From Nodosilinea sp. BSH.14 (GTDB lineage: Bacteria; Cyanobacteriota; Cyanobacteriia; Phormidesmidales; Phormidesmidaceae): a stretch of 31,115 nt of DNA. Position 1 is the stretch's first letter. Each line of letters starts with the position of its first letter. Made by a program: the position numbers and the translations under genes. The stretch spans positions 1 through 31,115 of the forward strand of contig JALQST010000002.1 in NCBI GenBank assembly GCA_023264315.1, in the 5' to 3' direction. This document shows, one piece after another, positions 15,866 to 23,441 of this stretch. The notes beneath the pieces were generated by a model, which was given only the letters and a program-made list of their open reading frames with translations, was not told the origin of the DNA and did no database searches.

Positions 15866-15967
15866 GCATCCCGGCTTTGCAATAAGTACAAATGCGCAGT
15901 CGTCAATTTGACGAGAATCAAGGGCTTTCAACAGCCTCTCAACCTTAGTCTTGAAAGACTGGGATGC
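15866..15967. ncRNA. Candidate branched RNA or multi-hairpin element
   Basis: GCATCCC (15866-15872) and GGGATGC (15961-15967) could close a 7-bp stem over three local hairpins: CGTCAATTTGACG (15901-15913), GGCTTTCAACAGCC (15923-15936) and AGTCTTGAAAGACT (15947-15960). The strand cannot be fixed because most pairs are Watson-Crick. No known RNA family was recognised. It lies in the 478-bp gap between the outer-membrane protein gene and sulfatase 2. A 66-codon frame in this gap (15791-15991) is not convincing as a gene. Confidence 0.35.
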
Positions 15968-16028
15968 AACCGTTTATGGCGTCCTGCCTAGGCAAGGCTC
16001 TACGGCAAGTGTGGGTAAAGCATCCGGG

Positions 16029-17222
16029 CTAGCGGGGAAACAGCATCTGCACCTGCGCCCGTAGGGTAAAATCCGCCCCGAAGGAAGGGCGCACGGCATT
16101 CCAGAAGACCTGGAGAGAGGCGTTGATGGGCTGGGTGCCGATGTTGAATAGCCTGCCGCCGCCGCCGCCGATGGGAACAGTCCACTGGTTGCCGCTGGCC
16201 GCATTCCAGTTGGCGGTAATGATCGGGGAGGAGGTGAGGTACCAACCGTCGGCAAAGTTTCGGGTGGCGAAGGGTTGCATCAAGAACTGGCTAATGTCGG
16301 GGCGGCTGCCATCCCCCGCAAAAGACCAGACCTGACTCATCAACCCGCCATACACCCACGGTCCCGAATTCACCACCGCCACCCCAGCGGGGCCAGCGCT
16401 CCATTTTCCGGTTCCGGTCTGGCGATTGGTGGCGGTGGGCAGTACCAGGGTCGGGCCAAGGCCCCAGGTGAGGTTGCCCTGGGTAGCTGGGACAACGAAA
16501 AAGCTGGGGTTCAGATCCCCCAGGCCCCACACGGTGCCGCCACTCCCAAAATCGGGCTGGGCCACAAAGGGTAGGATGGTGCGGGTCACCAGTAGCCAGT
16601 CATCGCTCAAGGGGATGGGCACCACGGGCTGAATATTCAGGACGTTTTGGGTGCGGTCATTATTCGGGCCAACTCCAAAGTTGGTGTTGTTTTGAAAGGG
16701 CAGGCTAATGAGGTTGGCGATGGGATTTTGGGCCGCAGCGGCCAAGTCTGTCACCATAGCGGCTTCCTCCTGAGCGGGATCGGCGGACGGGACAGAATCC
16801 GGTGTCGGTGCTTGGGCTAGGGGCCATGCCTGTGCCAAACCCATGGTGGATCCTGCTAAATCGGCGGCAGCGGTGCTAGTTGCGAAGGGGATGGGATGGG
16901 GCGAGGCGAGATCGTCGGCATTAGCCTCGAACTCCGGCTGATGGGGCTGATCCCTGGGTGGATTGACCAGCCCGGTATCCAGATCATTCGCGGCTTCTGC
17001 CAAAGAACTAGGGTTCTCCAACCCTGACTGATGTAAGGGCAGTAACCAGGGCTTTGTCGCTAGCGTTGGCCGAGGCTTCGGTTCGCCTTCTTGAAGCAAA
17101 AACCCATCGGGAACGGGATCCCTAGGCCGCTGTTCCGAGGCCAATCCGGGATGAGGGGCAAGTAGAAGAGCCCCAGCGATGGCCGCAATCCAGAATTTGC
17201 CGTGGGCTGTTGATGCAATCAT
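16029..17222 (-). CDS. Outer-membrane beta-barrel protein (neuromedin U-like/transporter family) with long N-terminal extension
   Basis: This is a 397-residue protein. The signal peptide is at residues 1-29 (FWIAAIAGALLLAPHPGLAS). Residues about 30-160 form a Pro/Ala/Glu-rich linker not usual for the family. From about 165, the text AQNPIANLISLPFQNNTNFGVGP, TQNVLNIQPVVPIPL and later GLGPTLVLPTA is the familiar start of the outer-membrane family often labelled transporter or neuromedin U-like. Alternating beta-strands continue to the end (LRAQVQMLFPR). It probably forms a small outer-membrane channel or sensor. It lies 71 bp after the BASS gene on the same strand, so uptake of one substrate through both is plausible inference. 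Confidence 0.8.
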   Translation of the reverse strand: MIASTAHGKFWIAAIAGALLLAPHPGLASEQRPRDPVPDGFLLQEGEPKPRPTLATKPWLLPLHQSGLENPSSLAEAANDLDTGLVNPPRDQPHQPEFEANADDLASPHPIPFATSTAAADLAGSTMGLAQAWPLAQAPTPDSVPSADPAQEEAAMVTDLAAAAQNPIANLISLPFQNNTNFGVGPNNDRTQNVLNIQPVVPIPLSDDWLLVTRTILPFVAQPDFGSGGTVWGLGDLNPSFFVVPATQGNLTWGLGPTLVLPTATNRQTGTGKWSAGPAGVAVVNSGPWVYGGLMSQVWSFAGDGSRPDISQFLMQPFATRNFADGWYLTSSPIITANWNAASGNQWTVPIGGGGGRLFNIGTQPINASLQVFWNAVRPSFGADFTLRAQVQMLFPR

Positions 17223-17293
17223 GTTAGACCTGCTTTTTTCAATAGTCGGGATACTTTTCTGGTTAAGCGCTGAAATTCTTGATTCTTCGTGAC

Positions 17294-18148
17294 CTAGGAG
17301 GTTGGTTCTGAGGCTCTTCTGCCAATTTCTCCCGCTAACCCCATTAGAATTGCCAGCATAAAGAGTAAGCCAACCAAAATCATGGTCAGGACGTTGGGGT
17401 CATCCCCAAAGTTACTGGTAGCCACCACCATGGCGGCGGCCCCGTTGCGCTGGGCCGTCCCCAGGGCTGAGACCAATTTGACATCCATGGATTGCCCCAT
17501 GAGCCCATAGCCAATCCCTAGGGATGCTCCAATCAAAAGCAGGGCGGCTAAAAGTGCACCACTGCCGAAGGTATTCAACACACTTTGAATATTTAAGACC
17601 AGGATTAGCACAAAAATCATCACCAAACTGGTACTAGAGGCTTGGGCCATATAGGGCTGCAACAAATCGGCTATGGGCCGATAGCGGGCATGAATGAGTA
17701 AGCCGAGCGCTAATGGAATCAGCATCAAAATAATCAGAGATCGGGCAATTTCTAGGGGATTGACCTGCACCCCCGGCAACAGCAACGGCAGCACGATGGG
17801 CATATAGAAAACCGTTACCACCATGAGCAACACCATCAAGCCCACACTCAGGGGCACATTGCCCTTCGACACCTGGGCCAGTTTTGGCAGAAAGGGGGCT
17901 CCGGCGGCGGTGGCCAGCAAAATTAAGCCAATGCCTAGGGAAGGATCTAACGGAATGATGGTCTTCAGTAGGTAGGCCACCAACGGTACCAGCACAAAGT
18001 TGGCCAGCAGCACCCGCCCCACGAAACCAAGATCCCGCAACGGATTGAGAATTTGCTCTAGGGTTAGGCTTAGTCCCAAGGACAACATACTGCTGACGAC
18101 AAACACCAGCGTGCTGAGATTGGCAAGAACTTGAACCACGTCTTTCAT
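17294..18148 (-). CDS. BASS-family (bile acid:sodium symporter type) transporter
   Basis: The 284-residue form starts at the ATG at 18146-18148; an in-frame GTG at 18160 would add four residues, and neither has a clear ribosome site. There are about nine hydrophobic segments. Conserved elements are LGLSLTLEQ near the N-terminus, LLATAAGAPFLPKLA in the middle and GTAQRNGAAAMVV (about residues 230-242), which resembles the substrate-site crossover of PF01758 proteins. Such carriers bring in organic anions, often sulfated or carboxylated, with sodium. The gene is divergent from an AraC regulator and is followed by an outer-membrane protein gene. The substrate is not known. Confidence 0.85.
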   Translation of the reverse strand: MKDVVQVLANLSTLVFVVSSMLSLGLSLTLEQILNPLRDLGFVGRVLLANFVLVPLVAYLLKTIIPLDPSLGIGLILLATAAGAPFLPKLAQVSKGNVPLSVGLMVLLMVVTVFYMPIVLPLLLPGVQVNPLEIARSLIILMLIPLALGLLIHARYRPIADLLQPYMAQASSTSLVMIFVLILVLNIQSVLNTFGSGALLAALLLIGASLGIGYGLMGQSMDVKLVSALGTAQRNGAAAMVVATSNFGDDPNVLTMILVGLLFMLAILMGLAGEIGRRASEPTS

Positions 18149-18177
18149 GGCAGCTATCACAAATAGGGATTGAAGGG

Positions 18178-18273
18178 GCGATCACAGATGCGATCACGGA
18201 TTGGACAAGCTGTTCGGTTGGATGGGAGGCTCAACGGATGATGGCCTGCCCCACCGCCAAGGTCGGTTGGATG
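18178..18273. promoter_or_regulatory. Direct repeats between BASS and AraC genes, possible operator
   Basis: Two tandem 12-mers GCGATCACRGAT occupy 18178-18201. A second pair, GTTCGGTTGGATG (18212-18224) and GGTCGGTTGGATG (18261-18273), is spaced 49 bp apart in the same orientation. AraC-type regulators usually bind direct repeats, so these are candidate sites for the divergent regulator controlling the BASS transcript. The evidence is only repetition and position. Confidence 0.35.
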
Positions 18274-18343
18274 CAGCAAAGGGGAACCCAACATCCGCCA
18301 AGAATTGTGGGCTTATTGAGGTCTGCTATCGCGCCACCCAACC

Positions 18344-18520
18344 TCAGTAGATCACAAACTTGCTTTATTGCGCCGATCTGGCCCTCACCCTAAATCCCTC
18401 TCCCAGAATGGGAGAGGGACTTTGAGGGGCTTTCTAGCTCCCCTCGCCCTCCTGGGAGAGGGGCTGGGGGTGTAGCTTGCTTCCCGCAGGGTGGGCTAGG
18501 GGGACGTTGTGATCTACTGA
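18344..18520. mobile_element. Two-hairpin MITE-like element, copy 2 (complete)
   Basis: The ends are a perfect 14-bp inverted repeat, TCAGTAGATCACAA (18344-18357) and TTGTGATCTACTGA (18507-18520). ACC flanks both sides, a possible 3-bp target duplication. Inside, 18381-18472 holds two hairpins (CCCTCTCCCA/TGGGAGAGGG and CTCCTGGGAG) and is the reverse complement of the element at 7497-7617. No coding capacity is present. It fills much of the 571-bp gap between the BASS and AraC genes; the rest, 18521-18719, shows no clear feature. Confidence 0.8.
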
Positions 18521-18719
18521 ACCTACGAGATATCAAGGCTTCTCAGCGTTGTATCAGTTAGCCAGAGTACGATCTCCCCTTGAGCAGGCTCAATGGGATA
18601 GTATTTTCTAAGGGAAACAAGGTTCGGAACATTCTAAAAGTGCTTTTCTTGGCCGATGGCAGTGGTACCCTCTAAACATTATTTAATCTTTCAGCATCCC
18701 TCCCAAGGCTGAGATTTCC

Positions 18720-19712
18720 ATGCCTCCTTCCAACCCAGCCCTTAGCCCTGGCCTCATCCTTCAGCATCGGTTTACCGATATCGATCAGTTTACTGAAGGG
18801 ATCCAGCCCTTTGGCAAAGTGCGGTTAACTCAGCTCAGTTTGAAGGGGTTGCAGTGCGACCTGCGACTGGCGACCTTCGATGGGTTGCAGTTTGCCTTTA
18901 TCAAATCCTCCTGCCCCATCCTTACTGTGGGGGAAAAACCCAGGGACTTTATTACATTTACCTGCCTCCTGGAGGTAGCAGGCCCTTGTTTGGTGGCCCA
19001 TCATCGCAAGCTGTCCCACAGCACCCTGGCAGGCTTTGATCCAAGCCGAGAGGCAAAACTTATTTTACCACCGGATATGCAATTACTGGTGTTCCAGATT
19101 AAACGAAACATCCTACAAAGTTGCCTTGAGGCGATGGAGCGCGATGATCTGAATGATCACTTTTGGGCGCACAACTTTGTGCAGCTTCCAGCAACCATAC
19201 TGCCGGTCAAAGCCTATCTGCGGCAATTGCTGTATCTGATTGAGCATCAACCAAAATTTTTGAAGCGGCCCCAGTTCAAAACTCTACTTCTCGAAGATTT
19301 TATCCCCTTACTGATTAATGCTATTCCTCCAGCAACGCCGAATGATTTAACGTTGTCCCCGCTAATTCCACGGGCAGAAATCGTAAAAAGGGCTGAAGAT
19401 TATATGCTGGCCCACCTCGACCAACCCTTAACCCTGGCCCAACTGTGTCAGGCGCTTTATGTCAGTAAACGTTCGTTGCTCTATGGGTTTGAGGAAATGT
19501 TTGGGGTTAGCCCCATGGCGTACCTAAAAATCCAGCGATTACGGGCTGTACGGAAAGCGCTCACGGTTGCCACGCCAGAAACCGCCAGCGTCACCAGTCT
19601 CGCCCGTCAGTTCGGCTTTTGGAGCCCCGGCCATTTTGCCAGAGACTACAAAACTATGTTTGGGGAACGGCCCTCGGAAACCCTCCGTCACGTCACGCCA
19701 CGTTGCCCTTAA
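18720..19712 (+). CDS. AraC-family transcriptional regulator
   Basis: This is a 330-residue protein. The C-terminal DNA-binding domain (about 218-325) has two helix-turn-helix units: LTLAQLCQALYVSKRSLLYGFEEMFGVSPMAYL (238-269) and SVTSLARQFGFWSPGHFARDYKTMFGERPS (290-319), with the usual Y-x-F and G-x-x-P pattern. The N-terminal 200 residues are a probable ligand-sensing domain of the AraC-binding-like type, as in many regulators of aromatic or organic substrate use. It is divergent from the BASS and outer-membrane genes and is the best local candidate for their regulator. The sensed compound is unknown. No strong ribosome site precedes the ATG. Confidence 0.9.
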   Translation: MPPSNPALSPGLILQHRFTDIDQFTEGIQPFGKVRLTQLSLKGLQCDLRLATFDGLQFAFIKSSCPILTVGEKPRDFITFTCLLEVAGPCLVAHHRKLSHSTLAGFDPSREAKLILPPDMQLLVFQIKRNILQSCLEAMERDDLNDHFWAHNFVQLPATILPVKAYLRQLLYLIEHQPKFLKRPQFKTLLLEDFIPLLINAIPPATPNDLTLSPLIPRAEIVKRAEDYMLAHLDQPLTLAQLCQALYVSKRSLLYGFEEMFGVSPMAYLKIQRLRAVRKALTVATPETASVTSLARQFGFWSPGHFARDYKTMFGERPSETLRHVTPRCP

Positions 19713-19766
19713 ATCAGTCAAGGGTCAGGAGACCTGGCCCCTAGATTCACATGCTATCCCAAGTCT

Positions 19767-19790
19767 GTAGGGGCGTGGTTGCCGCGCCCG
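19767..19790. repeat. GTAGGGGC hairpin repeat, copy 3
   Basis: GTAG is followed by GGGCGTGG and CCGCGCCC, which pair fully with one G-U on the plus strand. The copy lies 55 bp after the AraC stop. It is the most diverged of the four copies, yet pairing is kept. Confidence 0.7.
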
Positions 19791-19878
19791 GTGCAGAGTC
19801 TTTTGTCAGCCAACTGCCCAGGGATGAGTTGAAGCCCTTTAGAATAGAGTCAACCCCTTGCCGTAGTAGGCTAAGCCG

Positions 19879-20223
19879 ATGATTGCTGTTCCCAACTACA
19901 TCAGTCCAGAAGAATACCTCAGTATTGAGCTACAGAGCAAGATTCGCCATGAGTACCGCCGTGGCCTGGTTTACGCTATGGCAGGTGGCACCGATAACCA
20001 TGATCGCATTGCCCTCAATTTGCTCACTCTAATCAACCTCCATTTGCGGGGGTCTAACTGCCGCTTTCACTCTGGCAACGTCAAAGTCAATTATCAGGAG
20101 GAGTTTTATTACTATCCTGATGCCTTTGTAACCTGTGACCCGCGAGATAAACAGGATCGCTATATTAAGCGTTACCCTAAACTCATCGTTGAAGTCCTGC
20201 CTGAGAGTACCAAGGTGATCTAG
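19879..20223 (+). pseudogene. Uma2 family gene, 3'-truncated remnant
   Basis: There are 114 residues that align with the N-terminal 60% of Uma2 proteins: ISPEEYLSIELQSKIRHEYRRGLVYAM, YYPDAFVTCD and KLIVEVLPEST. The sequence then stops after KVI. The DRGxKF segment that supplies the catalytic lysine, and the C-terminal strands, are missing. No frame after the TAG at 20221-20223 restores them, so a deletion or rearrangement is more likely than a point mutation. The next Uma2-type gene starts 76 bp later but is from a different subgroup. The product is probably inactive as a nuclease. Confidence 0.75.
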
Positions 20224-20299
20224 AAACATTGACATAGCAGATTTCACGTTTAGGAAAATCAGAATCAGGAAAATCAAAACATTGGCGAGGTAGCGTTTG

Positions 20300-20941
20300 A
20301 TGGTTCTCCTTAACGATTTGACCAACCGCATCACCCTAGATGACCCCGAAGAACGGCGGGTACTCAGTTGGGTGTCTTGGCCGCAGTACGAAGCTCTGCT
20401 GGCGGATATGGGAGAGAGTTCGGCCTATCGGGTTCATTTTTTAGATGGAGTGTTAGAGATCTTGGCTCCCAGTCGTAACCATGAAAGTAGCAAAACTCGA
20501 ATCGGTGATTTACTCCTGATCTACTTTTTGGAAGCTGAAATTCAGTACTTTCCAATGGGTTCCACGACTCTAAAAAAGCCAGAACAAAAGGCGGGTGGCG
20601 AACCAGATGAAAGCTACTGCATCGGCATCGACAAAGAGTTTCCGGATCTGGCCATTGAAGTGATCGTTACTAGCGGCAGCATCAATCGTTTGGAACTGTA
20701 TCGACGGCTAGGCGTTCGAGAAGTTTGGTTCTGGCAAAAGAATCGCCTTTCTCTATATCATCAGCGGGAAGAAACCCCTAACCGATTTGCCGAAACAGCG
20801 GGCTATGAACTCATTCAAAAAAGTGAAGTCTTGCCCGATTTAGACCTTGAACTGCTGACCCGCTGCCTCCAAATTTCCAACCCCCTAGCCGCCGCAAAAA
20901 CCTTTCGCCAGGGCTTCAAAAATAAGTTCTTCTACGGCTAG
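20300..20941 (+). CDS. Uma2 family (DUF820) protein, second subgroup
   Basis: This is a 213-residue protein starting at the ATG at 20300, with GAGG nine bases upstream. An in-frame TTG just before is less likely. It begins WVSWPQYEALLADMGESSAYRVHFLDGVLEILAPSRNHE, typical of the Uma2 subgroup with a longer N-terminus. Then come PDLAIEVIVTSGSINRLELYRRLGVREVWFWQKNRLSLY, whose E and the D/E nearby form the predicted nuclease-fold site, and a C-terminal helix. The usual catalytic lysine region reads differently (NRLELYRRLG), as is common in this subgroup. The role is unknown. The stop is immediately followed by a palindromic terminator. Confidence 0.85.
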   Translation: MVLLNDLTNRITLDDPEERRVLSWVSWPQYEALLADMGESSAYRVHFLDGVLEILAPSRNHESSKTRIGDLLLIYFLEAEIQYFPMGSTTLKKPEQKAGGEPDESYCIGIDKEFPDLAIEVIVTSGSINRLELYRRLGVREVWFWQKNRLSLYHQREETPNRFAETAGYELIQKSEVLPDLDLELLTRCLQISNPLAAAKTFRQGFKNKFFYG

Positions 20942-20970
20942 ATCCCAGGGTTCTTGAAGAACCCTGGGAT
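20942..20970. terminator. Palindromic bidirectional terminator (repeat family, copy B)
   Basis: This is a perfect palindrome with 14-base arms starting ATCCCAGGGTTCTT around a single central G. With the flanking G and C it extends to 15-base arms. It starts at the last base of the Uma2 stop and ends 14 bp before the sulfatase 3 stop, so it can serve both convergent genes. It differs from the copy at 673-701 at two positions. Confidence 0.75.
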
Positions 20971-20984
20971 CTTTGTGGGTGGCG

Positions 20985-23339
20985 CTACTTAATGTCAAGC
21001 ACCACCTTTTCGACAACTCCGGTGAAGGCGAAGGGGGGCTGGTAAGACTGGCTGACGGGGGATTGTAAGTCCTTACCGAAGTCCATAGCTTCGACCCCAA
21101 AGCGACCTGCGACGGTTTTGGGAATTTTGCCTTGGCCCACCTTACGGTTGTTGACGTACAGGGTTCCGGTGCCGCCTTTCCCAGGCCCGCCGCCATCGTA
21201 GGCGAAGTCGAACCGCACATGCACTTTGCCCGTGGGTAGCGGGGTGGCGGCGCTGATGGAGGTGCGCTCTAGGTTAAACCAGTTGTAGTCGTAGGTGAGC
21301 TTGTTATCTTTGACGTAGAGGCTAAACCCGCTGGTGAGGCCGCCTTCGGAGAAAATTACCCCCTCTGCGCCCTGGGGCGGAATCAGCAAATCGGCATCGA
21401 TGGTGTGGGAGGCATTTTTGGTGCTGGGGGCGCTGCCTTCGGGGATGGAGGGCATATTGCCTGCAAACTCGATGTGCTTGCGCCCGGTGAAGAAGCCAGG
21501 ACGGAGGTTCACATCGGCCCGCTCGGCAAAGCGGTCATCCAGGGGAAATACATTGTACTTTTCGGCTTCGACCAAAAACAAATCCTGAAGCTCCTTCAGT
21601 TTCTCCGGCTGTGCTGCCGAGAGGTCTTTGGCCTGGGTGAAGTCCTGGCTGAGGTCGAACAGTTCCCACTTGTCGGTGTCGAAGGGGACGGTGCCTGCGG
21701 TAATCCAGGGCAGACGGTTGTGGAAGGCGGAGGCCATCATGCCGTCTTTGTAGAGGGCGCGGTGGCCTAGCATTTCAAAGTATTGAAGGGTATGACGTTC
21801 CGGCGTTGTGGCCGCACCTTTCTCAAAGGTGTAGACCAGGCTGGTGCCTTCCATCGGCTTTTGGGCGATGCCGTTGTAGATGTCCGGCTCAGGAATGCCA
21901 GCGGCTTCCAGGATGGTGGGGGCGATGTCGATCACATGGCCAAACTGGGGCCGCAGACCACCCTTCTCCTTAATTTTGGCGGGCCAGGAAATCACCATGC
22001 CGTTGCGAATGCCGCCCAGGTAGGAGGCCACCTGCTTCGTCCATTGGAAGGGGCTATCCATGGCCCAGGCCCAACTCACGGCATAGTGGGGGGAGGTTTC
22101 GGGACTGCCCCAAATGTCGTAGCAGCGGCGATTGTCCTCCATGGTTAGGTTGAGGCCATTGAGGTTGAGGATTTCATTGCAGGTGCCAATTAGGCTACCC
22201 TCGGCGCTCGCCCCGTTGTCGCCGTTGATATAGAACACCAGGGTGTTGTCCAGTTCGCCCATGTCGGCAATGGCATCTACCACGCGGCCAATTTCGTAGT
22301 CGGTGTAGTCGAGGAATCCGGCGTAGGTTTCCATCTGACGGGCCAGAATTTTTTGATCCTCAGGGCTAAAGCTATCCCAGGCGGGCATTTGTTCAGGCCG
22401 AGAGGTAAGTTCGGCATTGACCGGAATCACGCCCAGTTGCTTCTGCCGCTCCAAGGTTTCCTCTCGCACCTTGTCCCAACCCTGGTCAAACTGGCCTTTG
22501 TACTTGGCCACGTATTCCGCCGGAGGCTGGTGGGGGGCATGGGCGGCACCGGGGGCAAAGTAGGCGAAAAAAGGGCGATCCGGTGCCGTGGTTTTCGATT
22601 GGTTGATCCAGGCGATGGTTTTGTCGGCCAGATCGTGGGTGAGGTTGTAGCCGTCTTCGGGCAGGGGTAGGGTTTCAACGAGTTTTTGGTTCTCGTAGAG
22701 GGTGGGGTACCACTGGTCGGTTTCACCGCCGATGAACCCATAGAAATAGTCGAAGCCCAGCCCGTTAGGCCAGCGATCAAAGGGGCCGACGCTGGTGGTT
22801 TGGTTGTCGGGCACATTGTGGTTTTTGCCAAACCAGGCGGTGCTGTAGCCGTTGTGCTGGAGAATTTGGCCAATCGTGGCCGTACTTTGGGGAATCAACC
22901 CGGTATAACCGGGATAGGCCGTAGCCAGCTCTTGAATCGTGCCCGATCCAACGGAATGGTGATTGCGCCCGGTCAAAATCGCGGCACGGGTGGGCGAACA
23001 GAGGGCCGTGGTGTGGAAGGTGTTGTAGCGCAATCCGTTGGCGGCTAACCGATCAAAGGTGGGCGTAGAAATAGGGCCACCGAAGGTACTGGCGGAACCA
23101 AACCCTGCGTCGTCAATCAGCACCAGCAGCACGTTCGGGGCACCATCGGGAGCTTTGGCGGCCTGAAACAGGGCGGTATCCGGCTGAGACTCTTGATAGG
23201 TGATGCCAACCTTGCCCTGAAACGTTGGCTCCGGGCGAGGCAGAGCTTCCTGGGCCAGGGCCGGAGGCACAGCTATCTGAAGGACAAGGGCGACGATGAT
23301 CGCCCAGGACAGGGTGACGGTTTTAATCCGAGAAAGCAT
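20985..23339 (-). CDS. Arylsulfatase 3, large two-domain exported form
   Basis: This is a 784-residue protein. The signal peptide ends PPALAQ at residue 30, exactly as in sulfatase 2. Metal ligands D76-D77 are in APNVLLVLIDD and the activation motif is C114-S-P-T-R118 with AAILTGRNHHSVG. FGKNHNVPDN, FAPGAAHAPHQPP and INGDNGASAEG complete the active site. From about residue 640 a beta-rich module (GFSLYVKDNKLTYDYNWF) mirrors that of sulfatase 2. The shared N-terminal ML.R and signal peptide support the ATG at 23337-23339. That ATG overlaps the edge of a 103-bp element and has no ribosome site in front of it; an AGGAGG lies beyond the element. The substrate is unknown. Confidence 0.93.
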   Translation of the reverse strand: MLSRIKTVTLSWAIIVALVLQIAVPPALAQEALPRPEPTFQGKVGITYQESQPDTALFQAAKAPDGAPNVLLVLIDDAGFGSASTFGGPISTPTFDRLAANGLRYNTFHTTALCSPTRAAILTGRNHHSVGSGTIQELATAYPGYTGLIPQSTATIGQILQHNGYSTAWFGKNHNVPDNQTTSVGPFDRWPNGLGFDYFYGFIGGETDQWYPTLYENQKLVETLPLPEDGYNLTHDLADKTIAWINQSKTTAPDRPFFAYFAPGAAHAPHQPPAEYVAKYKGQFDQGWDKVREETLERQKQLGVIPVNAELTSRPEQMPAWDSFSPEDQKILARQMETYAGFLDYTDYEIGRVVDAIADMGELDNTLVFYINGDNGASAEGSLIGTCNEILNLNGLNLTMEDNRRCYDIWGSPETSPHYAVSWAWAMDSPFQWTKQVASYLGGIRNGMVISWPAKIKEKGGLRPQFGHVIDIAPTILEAAGIPEPDIYNGIAQKPMEGTSLVYTFEKGAATTPERHTLQYFEMLGHRALYKDGMMASAFHNRLPWITAGTVPFDTDKWELFDLSQDFTQAKDLSAAQPEKLKELQDLFLVEAEKYNVFPLDDRFAERADVNLRPGFFTGRKHIEFAGNMPSIPEGSAPSTKNASHTIDADLLIPPQGAEGVIFSEGGLTSGFSLYVKDNKLTYDYNWFNLERTSISAATPLPTGKVHVRFDFAYDGGGPGKGGTGTLYVNNRKVGQGKIPKTVAGRFGVEAMDFGKDLQSPVSQSYQPPFAFTGVVEKVVLDIK

Positions 23340-23441
23340 AAGCTGTTAGTCATCTAAAATACACTAGCCAGATCTCCATCAAAGCCTTTTGAAAAGGGCT
23401 CTGGAGAAAACCGCTATGCAATTTAGATGCACATTAGCTTA
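23339..23441. mobile_element. 103-bp element with terminal inverted repeats, copy 2
   Basis: It has the same ends as copy 1: TAAGCTGTTAGTCATCTAAA on the left, and on the right a complement of TAAGCTAATGTGCATCTAAA. Inside is a hairpin AGCCTTTT/AAAGGGCT better formed than in copy 1. Its first base is the last base of the sulfatase 3 start codon (in plus coordinates). Directly beyond its far end the minus strand reads AGGAGGTCAAAAAACATCA. Confidence 0.8.

Noticed and set aside
15791..15991. 66-codon plus-strand frame in the gap before sulfatase 2
   Set aside because: It overlaps the shared upstream block and the multi-hairpin segment, and the peptide resembles no family.
16029..17222. Frameshift or fusion in the outer-membrane protein gene
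   Set aside because: The frame is continuous from a good signal peptide through the barrel; the long linker is odd but not evidence of a sequencing error.
20221..20299. Truncated Uma2 restored by frameshift into the next gene
   Set aside because: The following gene has its own ribosome site and full-length N-terminus, and no frame between encodes the missing DRGxKF segment.
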